From Tissierellia bacterium (lineage in GTDB: Bacteria; Bacillota; Clostridia; Tissierellales; Sedimentibacteraceae): a stretch of DNA of 40,787 nucleotides. The DNA is taken from the NCBI GenBank assembly GCA_028700795.1, contig JAQVRY010000002.1, positions 1 to 40,787 of the forward strand, given 5' to 3'. A program made the position numbers and the translations under genes. The notes beneath the pieces are model-generated. The model saw only the letters and a program-made list of their open reading frames with translations, made no database searches and had not been told where the DNA came from. Shown here one piece after another: positions 1 through 8,207 of the stretch (its first letter is position 1; the number at the start of each line of letters is the position of its first letter).

Positions 1-241
1 ATAACTGCATAATCCTCGGAATTATCAATAAATCACATTTATCCTTTATTGAATCTACGTGCCCGTGGAAGACTTTAACAGGCAGACATGCATCATCTAC
101 ACAGTATTTTACCCCTGCATCCAAAATGTTTTTATTTGTATCCTCAGAGACAATAATTTCAGCTCCCAATTCACTGAAAAACGTAACTAAAAAAGGATGG
201 TATTTGCAATACATCAATCCTTTTGGTATTCCAACCTTCAT
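1..241 (-). CDS. Acyl-CoA dehydratase activase-related protein (DUF2229 type), N-terminal part
   Basis: The first 80 codons are visible and the gene runs off the left edge. The N-terminus MKVGIPKGLMYCKYHPFL, followed by a stretch with CVDDACLPVKVFHGHV, matches the DUF2229 module found in proteins related to the ATP-dependent activators of 2-hydroxyacyl-CoA dehydratases. The cysteines at about residues 60 and 65 could belong to an Fe-S or thiol site. The start follows GGGAGGAAATT. It is the last visible gene of the left-hand cluster and is separated from the ECF gene by a terminator-like hairpin, so it may have its own transcription. The family call is firm; the substrate is unknown. Confidence 0.75.
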   Translation of the reverse strand, partial: MKVGIPKGLMYCKYHPFLVTFFSELGAEIIVSEDTNKNILDAGVKYCVDDACLPVKVFHGHVDSIKDKCDLLIIPRIMQL

Positions 242-260
242 AATTTCCTCCCTTAATTAA

Positions 261-302
261 AAAAATATCACAAATTATATTATTTCCTATAATTTGTGAT
301 AT
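261..302 (-). terminator. Intrinsic terminator after the ECF S-component gene
   Basis: Perfect 15-bp inverted repeat, ATATCACAAATTATA at 265-279 and its complement at 288-302, with an 8-nt loop. Read on the minus strand it is followed by a run of six T. The stem is AT-only apart from two G/C pairs, so an operator role is also possible. Confidence 0.6.
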
Positions 303-332
303 TATCCTTATTTAAGTTAATTTTGAAAGAGA

Positions 333-869
333 TTATTTAGATTCTTTTACTGTATTTTTAAAATATCCTCGTATTGCATAAATTAATGCAGGAATAAATA
401 CTAACTGTATAATGATTCCCGGTATGCCTGATATAATTGCACCTTTAACATACAACAATGGATTCATTTTAACTCCAAACAACTGTACTAAGACAGCTAC
501 TGTCAAACCTGCAGCAATTCTTCCGGCAATCATAGAAGTTATTAATGATGGGATTATGGACAAATTAAATTTCCGTGCTGATAGTGATGCTGTTAATCCG
601 TATGTTCCTAATTCAAATGCCATTATTACCGCCATAGGAAACATTACAGGCATTCCTGTCAGTAATCCGCTTATTAGGGGAGTAATAATGCCAAGTGCTA
701 ACGCTAATTGCGGTGATAATAAAAACCCTCCTATTAATACAGGTATATGCATTGGTAATGCAATTGGTCCTGTCATGCCAAACATGTGAAATATCATTGG
801 AATTATTATTCCACTTGCCAATAATAATCCGCCTAATACTAATTCTTTGGTTGCAAACTTTTTATTCAT
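333..869 (-). CDS. ECF transporter S component (substrate-binding membrane protein)
   Basis: A 178-residue, very hydrophobic protein with about five or six membrane segments. It has the layout of ECF-type vitamin/cofactor S components: a short cytoplasmic N-terminus (MNKKFATKELVLGGLLLA), a loop PMHIPVLIGGFLL, and a repeated LLTGMP...FPMAVIMAFELGTYG segment. S components bind the substrate and borrow a shared energising module (EcfA/A'/T), which is not in the window. The start at 869 is chosen because GGGAGGAAAAT precedes it; an upstream in-frame start at 896 lies inside a hairpin and has no ribosome binding site. It follows the DUF3842 gene in the AOR cluster, so a pterin, tungstate-cofactor precursor or vitamin is a reasonable but unproven substrate. 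Confidence 0.75.
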   Translation of the reverse strand: MNKKFATKELVLGGLLLASGIIIPMIFHMFGMTGPIALPMHIPVLIGGFLLSPQLALALGIITPLISGLLTGMPVMFPMAVIMAFELGTYGLTASLSARKFNLSIIPSLITSMIAGRIAAGLTVAVLVQLFGVKMNPLLYVKGAIISGIPGIIIQLVFIPALIYAIRGYFKNTVKESK

Positions 870-884
870 ATTTTCCTCCCAATT

Positions 885-931
885 AAAAATAACCATAAAG
901 TTTCATACTTATCACCTTCATGGTTATTTTT
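885..931 (-). terminator. Hairpin between the DUF3842 and ECF genes
   Basis: A 12-bp perfect inverted repeat, AAAAATAACCAT at 885-896 and ATGGTTATTTTT at 920-931, with a 23-nt loop. The distal part of the stem includes the DUF3842 stop codon (924-926). Read on the minus strand, the stem ends in five T, so it could work as a partial terminator or attenuator ahead of the transporter gene. Confidence 0.45.
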
Positions 932-1340
932 CTCTTAATATTTTTTTCATTTTGATTTCAAGTTCATTAAATATTGTTTTAAACTGAAGACTTTCAAGTC
1001 CAATTATATCTATATTACATTTGCTTACTGGCAGCAGTAATTTTCTTGCCGGACTGCTTGCAATTGCTTCTGAAATTTTGGGACTTATTTCTCCCATCAT
1101 TGAATTTGATGCTACAATCGCTAATGGTCCTATTATTATATCAACTTTTTGGCACATCCATGAAATCGCATTTTCTCCGGTAGCTCCTTCGTGGGCACCG
1201 GCTCTTAACATATTGGAAGTTGCTTGGGAGTTCGTTCCCAATGCAATGATTTCTAAATCATTGCTATTCAAAGACTTCAGTATTTGTACTGCTTGGCTTC
1301 CAATTCCTCCGCCCATTCCATCAATAACAGCTATTTTCAT
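924..1340 (-). CDS. DUF3842 family protein
   Basis: A 138-residue protein beginning MKIAVIDGMGGGIGSQAV, a nucleotide-binding-like glycine-rich start of the DUF3842 family, with later motifs ALGTNSQATSNMLRAGAHEGATGENA and an ISPKISEAIASSPARKLLLP segment. The family has no established function that I know of. The start at 1340 has AAAGG nine bases upstream; a GTG start 13 codons earlier has no ribosome binding site. Its neighbours are AOR upstream and an ECF S component downstream. DUF3842 and ECF S components often sit next to each other in Clostridia, as far as I recall, suggesting a link to small-molecule uptake or sensing. Confidence 0.75.
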   Translation of the reverse strand: MKIAVIDGMGGGIGSQAVQILKSLNSNDLEIIALGTNSQATSNMLRAGAHEGATGENAISWMCQKVDIIIGPLAIVASNSMMGEISPKISEAIASSPARKLLLPVSKCNIDIIGLESLQFKTIFNELEIKMKKILREK

Positions 1341-1390
1341 ATTTATTGACCTTTTATTTCTTTCTCTTGTGTCTTGCACCTTATGTATTC

Positions 1391-1419
1391 ATTATATCTG
1401 GTGTAAAGCTGATTTTGCA
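1391..1419 (-). promoter_or_regulatory. Possible sigma-A promoter for DUF3842-ECF
   Basis: A perfect TATAAT -10 (complement of 1391-1396) has TGCAAA 17 bases upstream (complement of 1414-1419), a poor -35. It is suggested mainly because a strong hairpin separates this gene from AOR. Confidence 0.3.
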
Positions 1420-1488
1420 GCTTGCAATATAGTGTAACATAATTTTATATAAAAGTAAATATTAAAAATTTTACATCGGTTAGGGTTG

Positions 1489-1512
1489 TGGGGACACGCC
1501 TCCGTGTCCCCA
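1489..1512. repeat. REP-like inverted repeat GGGGACAC/GTGTCCCC, likely also the AOR terminator
   Basis: A 9-bp perfect stem with a 6-nt loop (GCCTCC) lies 16 bases after the AOR stop codon. It is far richer in G+C than its surroundings. It shares the GGGAC/GTCCC core with three other intergenic palindromes in the window (10479, 17692, 29555), which suggests a dispersed REP-type family. Its position also suits a bidirectional terminator, though no T-run follows. Confidence 0.6.
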
Positions 1513-1527
1513 ATTACCGGTTGTATT

Positions 1528-3396
1528 TTAAGCTAACTCTTCTGCTCCATATAAGTCTTCAACTACTTCTTCTAAATGACCTAATCTTTTTAATGTTTCT
1601 AAATTTGGTTTGCCTGTTTCATAGTCAATTCCGGCAGCTTCAAAGAAATTCTTGCCTAACAGCTCTTCATCTACGGTTACTCCACCTAAAGGTCCTTCGG
1701 TTAACGGTGGTTTTCCTACTGCTCTTCGTGCAATGTCAAAGTCGGATGGTTTTAACCCTTCTCTTACATTAAATGCATGACGCATCAAATATATGCGATG
1801 ACCGGTCTCAAATGCTTTTTCTGCACCAAATTCCATCCCTGTTATTGCACTTATAAATTCATTTTGTATTCCTGGAGGTGATACTAAAGCGTGGAAATAG
1901 CACAGACCGCTGCAGTTCATAACTTCAGTGCCGGCTGTCAACTGTAAATCAAACATACCGGTTCCGTTATAGTCATATTTATCTGTTAATTCATTTCCAC
2001 CCATTTGAATGGAACCTATACCGCCCTTAACGTGTCGTCCCGGTGTTGGGTCAAATTGATATGTTCTGGCTAACCCCGGTGCAAATCTTGGGTCATGCAT
2101 TGGTAATTCTATTCCTGATGCTGTTTGAAGATATTCTTCACCTTTACCCCAGTATTTTGCTGCATATTTAGAACCATTTGCCAAAATCTTACCGCAGCCT
2201 TCACCTTCACACATTTTCTTAAGAATTTCTACCATTGCTGCTCCATTGCCCCAGGTTAACTCAATTCCGTCTAATTCTTCTTTTAACACACCTTCTTCAT
2301 AGCATTCCATTGCCCACGCTATTGTCATGCCTGCAGATATTGTATCGAAACCATAAATGTTGCACATCTCATTGCACATAAGAAGGGCATCTTCTTCATA
2401 ACACAAACAAGTGGAGCCAAATGAAGCAGCCGTTTCATATTCAGGTCTTTCGGTTTGCTCTAAAGGCCATCTCCCATCCTCTACCTTATATTCTGCCCCA
2501 CATCCCAAGGGACAGTTCGCGCAGCTGTATTTTTTGGTTTTATATCTGTCTATAGCTATAGCTCCCACTTTTTGTGCTTTTTCATCTTCAAAATCGACAA
2601 CTCCAACACCTCCCCAGTTTTTCACAGGTGAATCACCGCTTAGTGCCGATGCTGGCGTTCCAACTCCTGTGCCCCATGTACCAAAAGCATATGCCGTCTG
2701 GCTTTCTTTCATGGCAGCACTAATTATTTTGTTTATTTCCGTTACCTTTTCGGAATCTTTTACAGGAATATCTCCTGTGCCTCTGACAGCAATTGCTTTT
2801 AAATTTTTGGAACCCATAATGGCTCCGCCGCCGCCTCTTCCCGGAGCACGATGTCCGTCATTTATTGGACATGATATATAGGACAGCCTTTCTCCGGGAG
2901 GTCCGATTGCTGATATTCGAAGTTTTGGCTCTTTTGTTTCCTCTTTTAATACTTCCCATACCTTTTTTGTATCCATTCCCCAAATATGTGAAGCATTTCT
3001 TATTTCAACTTTGCCATCATTGATATAAATGTAAACGGGTTTTTCTGAAATACCATTTACAAACAATGCATCATATCCTGCTTTTTTTAACTCGGGTCCG
3101 AAATAGCCGCCTGAATTTGCATCATTCCATCCGCCTGTAACGGGAGATTTATGAACCGTGGTGTATCTTCCTCCAAAAAATGCCCTTGTAGCAGTAGTAG
3201 GTCCTGTTATGAAACCCACTACATTTTCAGGTCCCAAAGGATCTGCTCCTGCAGGCATCATTTTATAAAGCACCTTAGCTCCAAATCCATAAGCACCAAT
3301 GAAATTCTCTGCTAATTCTTTTGTAAGTACTTCTTCTTTAATTTCGCCATTTGTTAAGTTTATAAACAGCATCTTTCCTGCATATCCGTATAACAT
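1528..3396 (-). CDS. aor: Aldehyde:ferredoxin oxidoreductase (tungsten-bis-pterin enzyme)
   Basis: A 622-residue protein of normal AOR length. AOR oxidises aldehydes to carboxylates (or reduces acids) with ferredoxin, using a tungsten bis-pyranopterin and one [4Fe-4S] cluster. Residues 1-205 form the pterin-binding N-terminal domain, with GRYTTVHKSP near 77 and the RAPGRGGGGAIMGSKNLK motif at 183-200. Cluster cysteines are C292, C295 and C299 (CANCPLGC) with the distal one in GLC at C499. The start has AAAAGGAGG ahead of it. It sits directly downstream of the MoaD-like and LarC-like genes. Which aldehyde it uses cannot be told from sequence; other AOR-family members (FOR, GOR, uncharacterised WOR) remain possible. 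Confidence 0.9.
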   Translation of the reverse strand: MLYGYAGKMLFINLTNGEIKEEVLTKELAENFIGAYGFGAKVLYKMMPAGADPLGPENVVGFITGPTTATRAFFGGRYTTVHKSPVTGGWNDANSGGYFGPELKKAGYDALFVNGISEKPVYIYINDGKVEIRNASHIWGMDTKKVWEVLKEETKEPKLRISAIGPPGERLSYISCPINDGHRAPGRGGGGAIMGSKNLKAIAVRGTGDIPVKDSEKVTEINKIISAAMKESQTAYAFGTWGTGVGTPASALSGDSPVKNWGGVGVVDFEDEKAQKVGAIAIDRYKTKKYSCANCPLGCGAEYKVEDGRWPLEQTERPEYETAASFGSTCLCYEEDALLMCNEMCNIYGFDTISAGMTIAWAMECYEEGVLKEELDGIELTWGNGAAMVEILKKMCEGEGCGKILANGSKYAAKYWGKGEEYLQTASGIELPMHDPRFAPGLARTYQFDPTPGRHVKGGIGSIQMGGNELTDKYDYNGTGMFDLQLTAGTEVMNCSGLCYFHALVSPPGIQNEFISAITGMEFGAEKAFETGHRIYLMRHAFNVREGLKPSDFDIARRAVGKPPLTEGPLGGVTVDEELLGKNFFEAAGIDYETGKPNLETLKRLGHLEEVVEDLYGAEELA

Positions 3397-3442
3397 AATA
3401 TCCTCCTTTTAATTTAATAACTTTTAATATTTAAAATATCTA

Positions 3443-3679
3443 TTACCCTCCACCTAATACAGTTAAAATCATTACCTCATCCTTGTCATTTAAGATGGTA
3501 GATGTTGTTGCTTTTGATTTATTGACTAAAATTGTTGCTTTATTTAACATTTCTTTATTGTTTGGATACTGTTTAATTAAATGATTAAGAAGAACTGTAA
3601 CATCAGAACCTTCCCGGAGTACAGCTTCAGAAATTAAATTATTTGCAATCAAACCAAAATATTTTATTTTTATCACCAT
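3443..3679 (-). CDS. MoaD/ThiS-like ubiquitin-fold sulfur carrier
   Basis: A 78-residue beta-grasp protein starting MVIKIKYFGLIAN and ending TVLGGG. The C-terminal diglycine is the position that is adenylated and thiocarboxylated in MoaD and ThiS. The start at 3679 is preferred because GGGGAG lies 11 bases upstream; the ATG six codons earlier has no such site. It lies immediately upstream of AOR in transcription order, so a role as the sulfur donor for the tungsten-pterin dithiolene is likely. No MoaE or MoeB partner is in the window. MoaD is favoured over ThiS by context alone. Confidence 0.8.
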   Translation of the reverse strand: MVIKIKYFGLIANNLISEAVLREGSDVTVLLNHLIKQYPNNKEMLNKATILVNKSKATTSTILNDKDEVMILTVLGGG

Positions 3680-3699
3680 ATCCAGGTTTCTCCCCATTT

Positions 3700-4434
3700 T
3701 TATTCAATTATATAAGCTGCCATTACACCTTCATTTTCATAGTTTCTTTTACCTGCTCCATAGCCAACTTTTTTAATCTTATATTTTCCAGGTAAAGAAT
3801 TTTGGGTTTTGATTGCAGCTAGAATAGCTGCTCCGGTAGGCGTAACCATTTCTCCTTCAACGTTAGTTTTTTGTAAATTTATATTATATTTTTTTGCTAT
3901 ATTTACTACAGCGGGAACCGGTACAGGAAGTATTCCTTTTCTGCACTTAATAAAACCTTTACCGTCACAGATTTCTGTAACAATTACATCTTTAATATTT
4001 AAATAATCCAAACAAATTGCTGTGCCTACAATATCTACAATGGAATCAACAGCACCCGATTCATGAAAATACACTTCTTTTATGGTTACTTTATGTGCTT
4101 TTGATTCAGCTTCTGCAGCTATATAGAATATTTTTTTTGAAATAGTTTTTGCATTATCCGATATTAAAGAATTATCTATAATATAGTAAATATCATCAAT
4201 GTTTCTTTCAATAAATGTTTCTGATTTTTTGTTATCTATTACAACTTCAAAATCACATGCTTTAATGCCATTTTTTACTATATTGGAAATTACTATATTA
4301 TAGCCTTCCACATTTAAGCTTTTCAGCCCATTTAATAATAATTCTTTATCAGCACCTAAATCTATAAGTGCAGCAACCGTCATATCTCCGCTAATACCTG
4401 AGTTGCACTGAAAATACAATGTTTGTTCAGTCAT
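3700..4434 (-). CDS. LarC-like protein, N-terminal domain only
   Basis: A 244-residue protein with the LarC family signatures NSGISGDM at residue 12, FHESGAVDSIVDIVG, a GKGFIKCRKGILPVPVPA segment and TPTGAAIL near 202. LarC inserts nickel into the pincer cofactor of lactate racemase, using CTP. Full-length proteins are about 400 residues; this one stops after GYGAGKRNYENEG and lacks the C-terminal LarC2 part that binds CTP. The reading frame ends only three bases before the MoaD gene's open frame, so no second domain or frameshift product fits. LarA, LarB and LarE are absent nearby. Start is supported by AAGGTGG. Its place in an AOR operon suggests metal handling for another enzyme. Confidence 0.8.
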   Translation of the reverse strand: MTEQTLYFQCNSGISGDMTVAALIDLGADKELLLNGLKSLNVEGYNIVISNIVKNGIKACDFEVVIDNKKSETFIERNIDDIYYIIDNSLISDNAKTISKKIFYIAAEAESKAHKVTIKEVYFHESGAVDSIVDIVGTAICLDYLNIKDVIVTEICDGKGFIKCRKGILPVPVPAVVNIAKKYNINLQKTNVEGEMVTPTGAAILAAIKTQNSLPGKYKIKKVGYGAGKRNYENEGVMAAYIIE

Positions 4435-4456
4435 TTTCCACCTTTTTAAGTTTATT

Positions 4457-4486
4457 AAGGGCTATTATAATATAATAATAGCTCTT
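4457..4486. other. Inverted repeat between the DUF362 and LarC-like genes
   Basis: GCTATTAT at 4461-4468 pairs with ATAATAGC at 4475-4482, and the stem extends to 12 pairs (one wobble) on the plus strand. There is no T-run on the minus strand, so an RNA-processing or operator site is as likely as a terminator. Confidence 0.35.
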
Positions 4487-4511
4487 AATATTCTTTAATA
4501 TAGTAATGAGT

Positions 4512-5909
4512 TTATGCTAATCCCGCCTCAGCTTTTTCTTCTTCAATAGAAATTTCTTCTATTTTCCCACTTGGTTTAATATTTAATTTTTCTTCTGATA
4601 CATTTGGAACTTCATAGAAAAAATCACCTATAGTATTATCAATTTTTTTGAATGTTTCTTTATGAACAACAGGGAAAGTTTTTTCCGGAGTGTATGGTGG
4701 GAACCAGAATTCCCCTTCAGGAGACGGTTCAGATTTAACCAATACATATTCCGTAGAGCCTATACCGTTATAAACACCTGCATTTAATTGCGCCCACTGG
4801 CTCTTTTTTGCTATACTTGAACAGTTGGTAAAACGTTCTGTGTTTGGCTCACTGAATCCAAATTGTTCAGCTTTCGAGCCCGGATTTGCTGCTACTTCTT
4901 CTGTTGCTTCAATAGATGCCATATCTACTGCAACAGGGTCTTTAGATGCAAACACCCCAATATTAGGTATTAATGCCCTATCATGGAATGCGCAACAATC
5001 ACACCATGGAGATATGTCGAAAGCATAATTAAGATAAATCATTTTATCTTTGCCAACTGCGTTTATATAGCCTGCAGCTGCATCAACAATTGCCGGTGCC
5101 CAGGAAGTGATTAAATCAGGGTGAAGATTAAATAAACCGGTTAACATAAATGCCATACAGTGACCGCACAGCTTGCATTTTTCAGGCATAAATTTGAATG
5201 TATCATCTTTCCACTCAAATGCATCTTGAGGACATGAAGCAATCATATTATCAATTAAATTAGGATGGGGAGCATTAGCAGCTTGTTTTGCAGCATCCTG
5301 ATTAATTGTCCATGCTTTCAATCCTAAAGTTGGATGTAATAAAAAGTGTGTTGCAAGCTTACCTTTCGGGGAGCCCATTCCAATTCCTACGTTTTTTAAA
5401 GAACCTCCAAATACCCCCATTGGGTGACCTTTGAAATGTGTTATAACTACTACCGCATCAAATTCAAGAATTTGTTTTCCCATATAAGTATTCTTTAGAT
5501 ATACACCATGTGGAACTTCTACTTCTACTTCATCTTCACCATATTCACCATCGCAAATCCAAACAGGACACCCCATTGTTTCTTCCGTAAATCCATGTAC
5601 TGCTGCAGTTCTTAAATGGTCTGACTTTATAGTTCGAGAAGCATTAAACCCAAGTGGAGCTGTATTACAGTCAAATACTACAGGATCTCCTCCAAGCCTT
5701 TTTACTTCTTCAACAATAGCACTTACCCAATGCGGTCGTAAGTTAAGTGAATTTCCGAATTCACCGAAATGCACCTTAATTCCAACCTTATCCCCTTTTT
5801 TAAAAACTGTTTCCAAACCTGCATCCCTAAGGACTTTAACTGCCTTAAACGGCGTACTTTCACTTGAGCTTTCTGCATGGTCGTTCATGAAATAAACTTT
5901 TGATGACAT
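4512..5909 (-). CDS. DUF362 domain iron-sulfur protein
   Basis: A 465-residue protein of the DUF362 family, with motifs KGDKVGIKVHFGEFGN (40-55), THFKGHPMGVFGGSLKNVGIG and KDPVAVDMASIEAT. A short cysteine region near residues 231-253 (CPQDAF then CKLCGHC) resembles a ferredoxin-type site; a second group, SPWCDCCAFHD, follows near 305. The C-terminal tail is acidic. DUF362 proteins often accompany anaerobic redox enzymes, but no reaction is established. The start follows AAAGGAGAAAAG. It lies between the COG0523 GTPase and the LarC-like gene, which favours an electron-transfer or metal/cluster-assembly role in the AOR module. Confidence 0.8.
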   Translation of the reverse strand: MSSKVYFMNDHAESSSESTPFKAVKVLRDAGLETVFKKGDKVGIKVHFGEFGNSLNLRPHWVSAIVEEVKRLGGDPVVFDCNTAPLGFNASRTIKSDHLRTAAVHGFTEETMGCPVWICDGEYGEDEVEVEVPHGVYLKNTYMGKQILEFDAVVVITHFKGHPMGVFGGSLKNVGIGMGSPKGKLATHFLLHPTLGLKAWTINQDAAKQAANAPHPNLIDNMIASCPQDAFEWKDDTFKFMPEKCKLCGHCMAFMLTGLFNLHPDLITSWAPAIVDAAAGYINAVGKDKMIYLNYAFDISPWCDCCAFHDRALIPNIGVFASKDPVAVDMASIEATEEVAANPGSKAEQFGFSEPNTERFTNCSSIAKKSQWAQLNAGVYNGIGSTEYVLVKSEPSPEGEFWFPPYTPEKTFPVVHKETFKKIDNTIGDFFYEVPNVSEEKLNIKPSGKIEEISIEEEKAEAGLA

Positions 5910-6006
5910 TTTACTTTTCTCCTTTCAAATTATTATAAAATAGCTCTTTAAGAGTTTTTAATGTAATTTATTAGGTCAAGTAAATTATCTATCCCCCTTT
6001 CAATTT

Positions 6007-6951
6007 TTAACAGCATGAACTAAAAGATTTTTGAATCATTGCAGAATCTATTTCGTCTTCAGCTATCAACACAACTACACTTTTTCTTTCTTCACTGTCT
6101 TCCCATTTTTTATCTGCTTTAGAATGATATGTTTTTCTTACTGCTTGAAACTCATATCTGTAATCATCATTTTTAAAATAGAAAAAACCCTTGCTTCGCA
6201 ACAATTTATTACCATAGGCAGTAAACAAATCTTGTATCCAATCATTGACCTTCTTCTTGTCCATAGGACGATTTTCTGATAACACTACAGTCTTTATGTT
6301 GTCCACACTATTTTTTTCCTCCTTGCAAATATTTGATAAATCTTTTAATTGCTTGTACAAGTCAATATTCATAATATTATCTAATTTTACTCTGCCGTAT
6401 TGTGTACGATAAATTTTAGCCATAGAATTTATATTATGTATACGTTTTTCTAAAACATCTATTTCTTCATCATTAACTAAGTCGACTTTATTTAATAATA
6501 TTACGTCAGCAAATGCTACTTGATGTTTAGCTACCTTGTATTCATCTAAATTTAATTGTCCGTACTCTGCATCAACGATGACAATGTAGCTGCCTAATTT
6601 GTATAAATGTTGCATATGACCTAAAAAGAATAAATGAATTAATCCTTCCGGCGTATCAAGACCGCTGGCTTCCATCAACAGATGGTCAAATGGATTTTCA
6701 ATTGTTTTATCATGAAGCTTTTGAAAATAATGGTACAGCAGAATTTGAGGGTCTTCATGAATATGCAAATTTGTAAATACATGTATGTTTTCCTTTTTTA
6801 GATTAATCAGCATATCATCTATTGACACTGCTCCATATTCACGTACTAAAACATCAACTTTCTTATCAATCATGTGTGATAAAATATAATTGACTAATGT
6901 AGTCTTTCCTGACCCTAAAAATCCTCCGATTATATTTACGGTTTTCTTCAT
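6007..6951 (-). CDS. COG0523 (CobW/YeiR-type) GTPase, probable metallochaperone
   Basis: A 314-residue P-loop GTPase of the G3E family: Walker A GFLGSGKTT at 10-18, a switch region with MEASGLDTPEG, and the guanine-specificity motif NKVD. COG0523 proteins use GTP to deliver metal to client proteins. The usual metal-binding CxCC motif after the first strands is missing; the corresponding stretch reads FTNLHIHEDPQ, with two histidines. The C-terminal domain ends in SSCC, which may supply thiols instead. It starts 15 bases after the MFS gene with GGAGG ahead of the ATG, so the two are coupled. The metal is unknown; tungsten or nickel handling would suit the neighbours. Confidence 0.8.
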   Translation of the reverse strand: MKKTVNIIGGFLGSGKTTLVNYILSHMIDKKVDVLVREYGAVSIDDMLINLKKENIHVFTNLHIHEDPQILLYHYFQKLHDKTIENPFDHLLMEASGLDTPEGLIHLFFLGHMQHLYKLGSYIVIVDAEYGQLNLDEYKVAKHQVAFADVILLNKVDLVNDEEIDVLEKRIHNINSMAKIYRTQYGRVKLDNIMNIDLYKQLKDLSNICKEEKNSVDNIKTVVLSENRPMDKKKVNDWIQDLFTAYGNKLLRSKGFFYFKNDDYRYEFQAVRKTYHSKADKKWEDSEERKSVVVLIAEDEIDSAMIQKSFSSCC

Positions 6952-6965
6952 TGCTGCCTCCTTTA

Positions 6966-8207
6966 TTAATCTTCGCTTAAGACCAATGACGAATTATTGA
7001 TAAGCTCAGATGATTTTTTAATGGTTTTCATTGTAATTACATATGTAATTGTCCCAAGCACTGCAAATACAATTAATACAAGATCATAGCTGCCGGTAAA
7101 GTCATATGAAAGACTCATAGCAGGTGTACCTGCTGCAGCTCCTGCAGACATTAACGATACTGAAATACCGATTAAATTGCTGAAATATTCTTCTCCTGAA
7201 ACTGCAAGAACAAACAGAGGTATTAATACAGAAAGTGTGGCTAATGCAAATCCATAGCTTATGGCATACAGCCATGCAATTAATTTATTTGTCATAAAGA
7301 ACAATAGTATTGAGCTTATAATAAATGTTATTAATCCAATACTCATGGACACTTTAATATTGAACCTGTCATTCACAACACCTAAAAAAACTTTTGCAAA
7401 AGCTAATATTAGCATTATTACTCCCGATACTTCAGATGCAAATATGTAGTCAAAATTTCTGTCCGTCATATGAGCAGGTGTAATGTGAAGAAAAGGTGCT
7501 ATTAAAAATCCAAACATAAACAAACAAAATAATGCTGCTATAATACATGGTTCTTTTAATAATTCACCGGTTGTTTTTTTTGTAGTTAAAATATTATCAC
7601 TTTTGCTTATTTCCATATCCGTAATTGGTACAGTAGGCTCTTTAACCATTAATGTTACGGGTATTGAAAGTATTAGAAAAATAATTGAGCCGATTAAATA
7701 TGAGCGATTATAACCGTAATTGGTTATAATCTTAGCTACAACAGGGCTGAAAACAGCACCTCCCAATCCGCTTCCTGCAAAGATTAAACCAAGTATTAAG
7801 CCTTTATTTTCGGTAAACCAACTATTAATCAACATGGAAAATGTTAATGTTGATGTATATACCAAGCCAATTCCTAAAAAAGATGCTCCTAAATAAAATG
7901 CGGGTAGACTTGAAGCTTTATAATATATGAAATATCCGGCAGCAAATAGTAATGTTCCTGAGCCAACCATAAATCTGATTCCCATACTCTTATAAATCTT
8001 GTCATATGAAAGATTTGCTACAATTCCTACTATAGCTATAATACTGAATATAAAAGAATATTCAGACCTGGCAAATCCAAAATACTCTGTAACAGGAACA
8101 ACATAAAGGTTTTGAGTAATATTTCCTAAACCTAAATAAATAAATGACATAATAAAACATGAAAATACTATTATATATCCATAATTGAACTTTTTACCCA
8201 ATTGCAT
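6966..8207 (-). CDS. MFS transporter, oxalate/formate antiporter-like
   Basis: A 413-residue protein with about 12 hydrophobic segments and a charged central loop (near residues 185-215), the layout of the major facilitator superfamily. The N-terminal segment NITQNLYVVPVTEYFGFARSEYSF resembles the OFA (oxalate:formate antiporter) group, so a carboxylate substrate is plausible. It is the first gene after the sigma-54 promoter. The start is ambiguous: the ATG at 8207 has GGAG only one base away, whereas the in-frame TTG at 8201 has it seven bases away, so translation may begin at 8201. Specificity is not predictable from sequence. Confidence 0.8.
   Translation of the reverse strand: MQLGKKFNYGYIIVFSCFIMSFIYLGLGNITQNLYVVPVTEYFGFARSEYSFIFSIIAIVGIVANLSYDKIYKSMGIRFMVGSGTLLFAAGYFIYYKASSLPAFYLGASFLGIGLVYTSTLTFSMLINSWFTENKGLILGLIFAGSGLGGAVFSPVVAKIITNYGYNRSYLIGSIIFLILSIPVTLMVKEPTVPITDMEISKSDNILTTKKTTGELLKEPCIIAALFCLFMFGFLIAPFLHITPAHMTDRNFDYIFASEVSGVIMLILAFAKVFLGVVNDRFNIKVSMSIGLITFIISSILLFFMTNKLIAWLYAISYGFALATLSVLIPLFVLAVSGEEYFSNLIGISVSLMSAGAAAGTPAMSLSYDFTGSYDLVLIVFAVLGTITYVITMKTIKKSSELINNSSLVLSED

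Noticed and set aside
412..789. Plus-strand open frame opposite the ECF S-component gene
   Set aside because: Composition follows the opposite frame of a hydrophobic protein; no ribosome binding site, and the minus-strand protein is clearly a transporter.
3440..3720. Programmed frameshift joining the LarC-like gene to a LarC2 domain, as in Lactobacillus
   Set aside because: The sequence after the stop encodes the MoaD-like protein, and no LarC2-like motif appears in any frame nearby.
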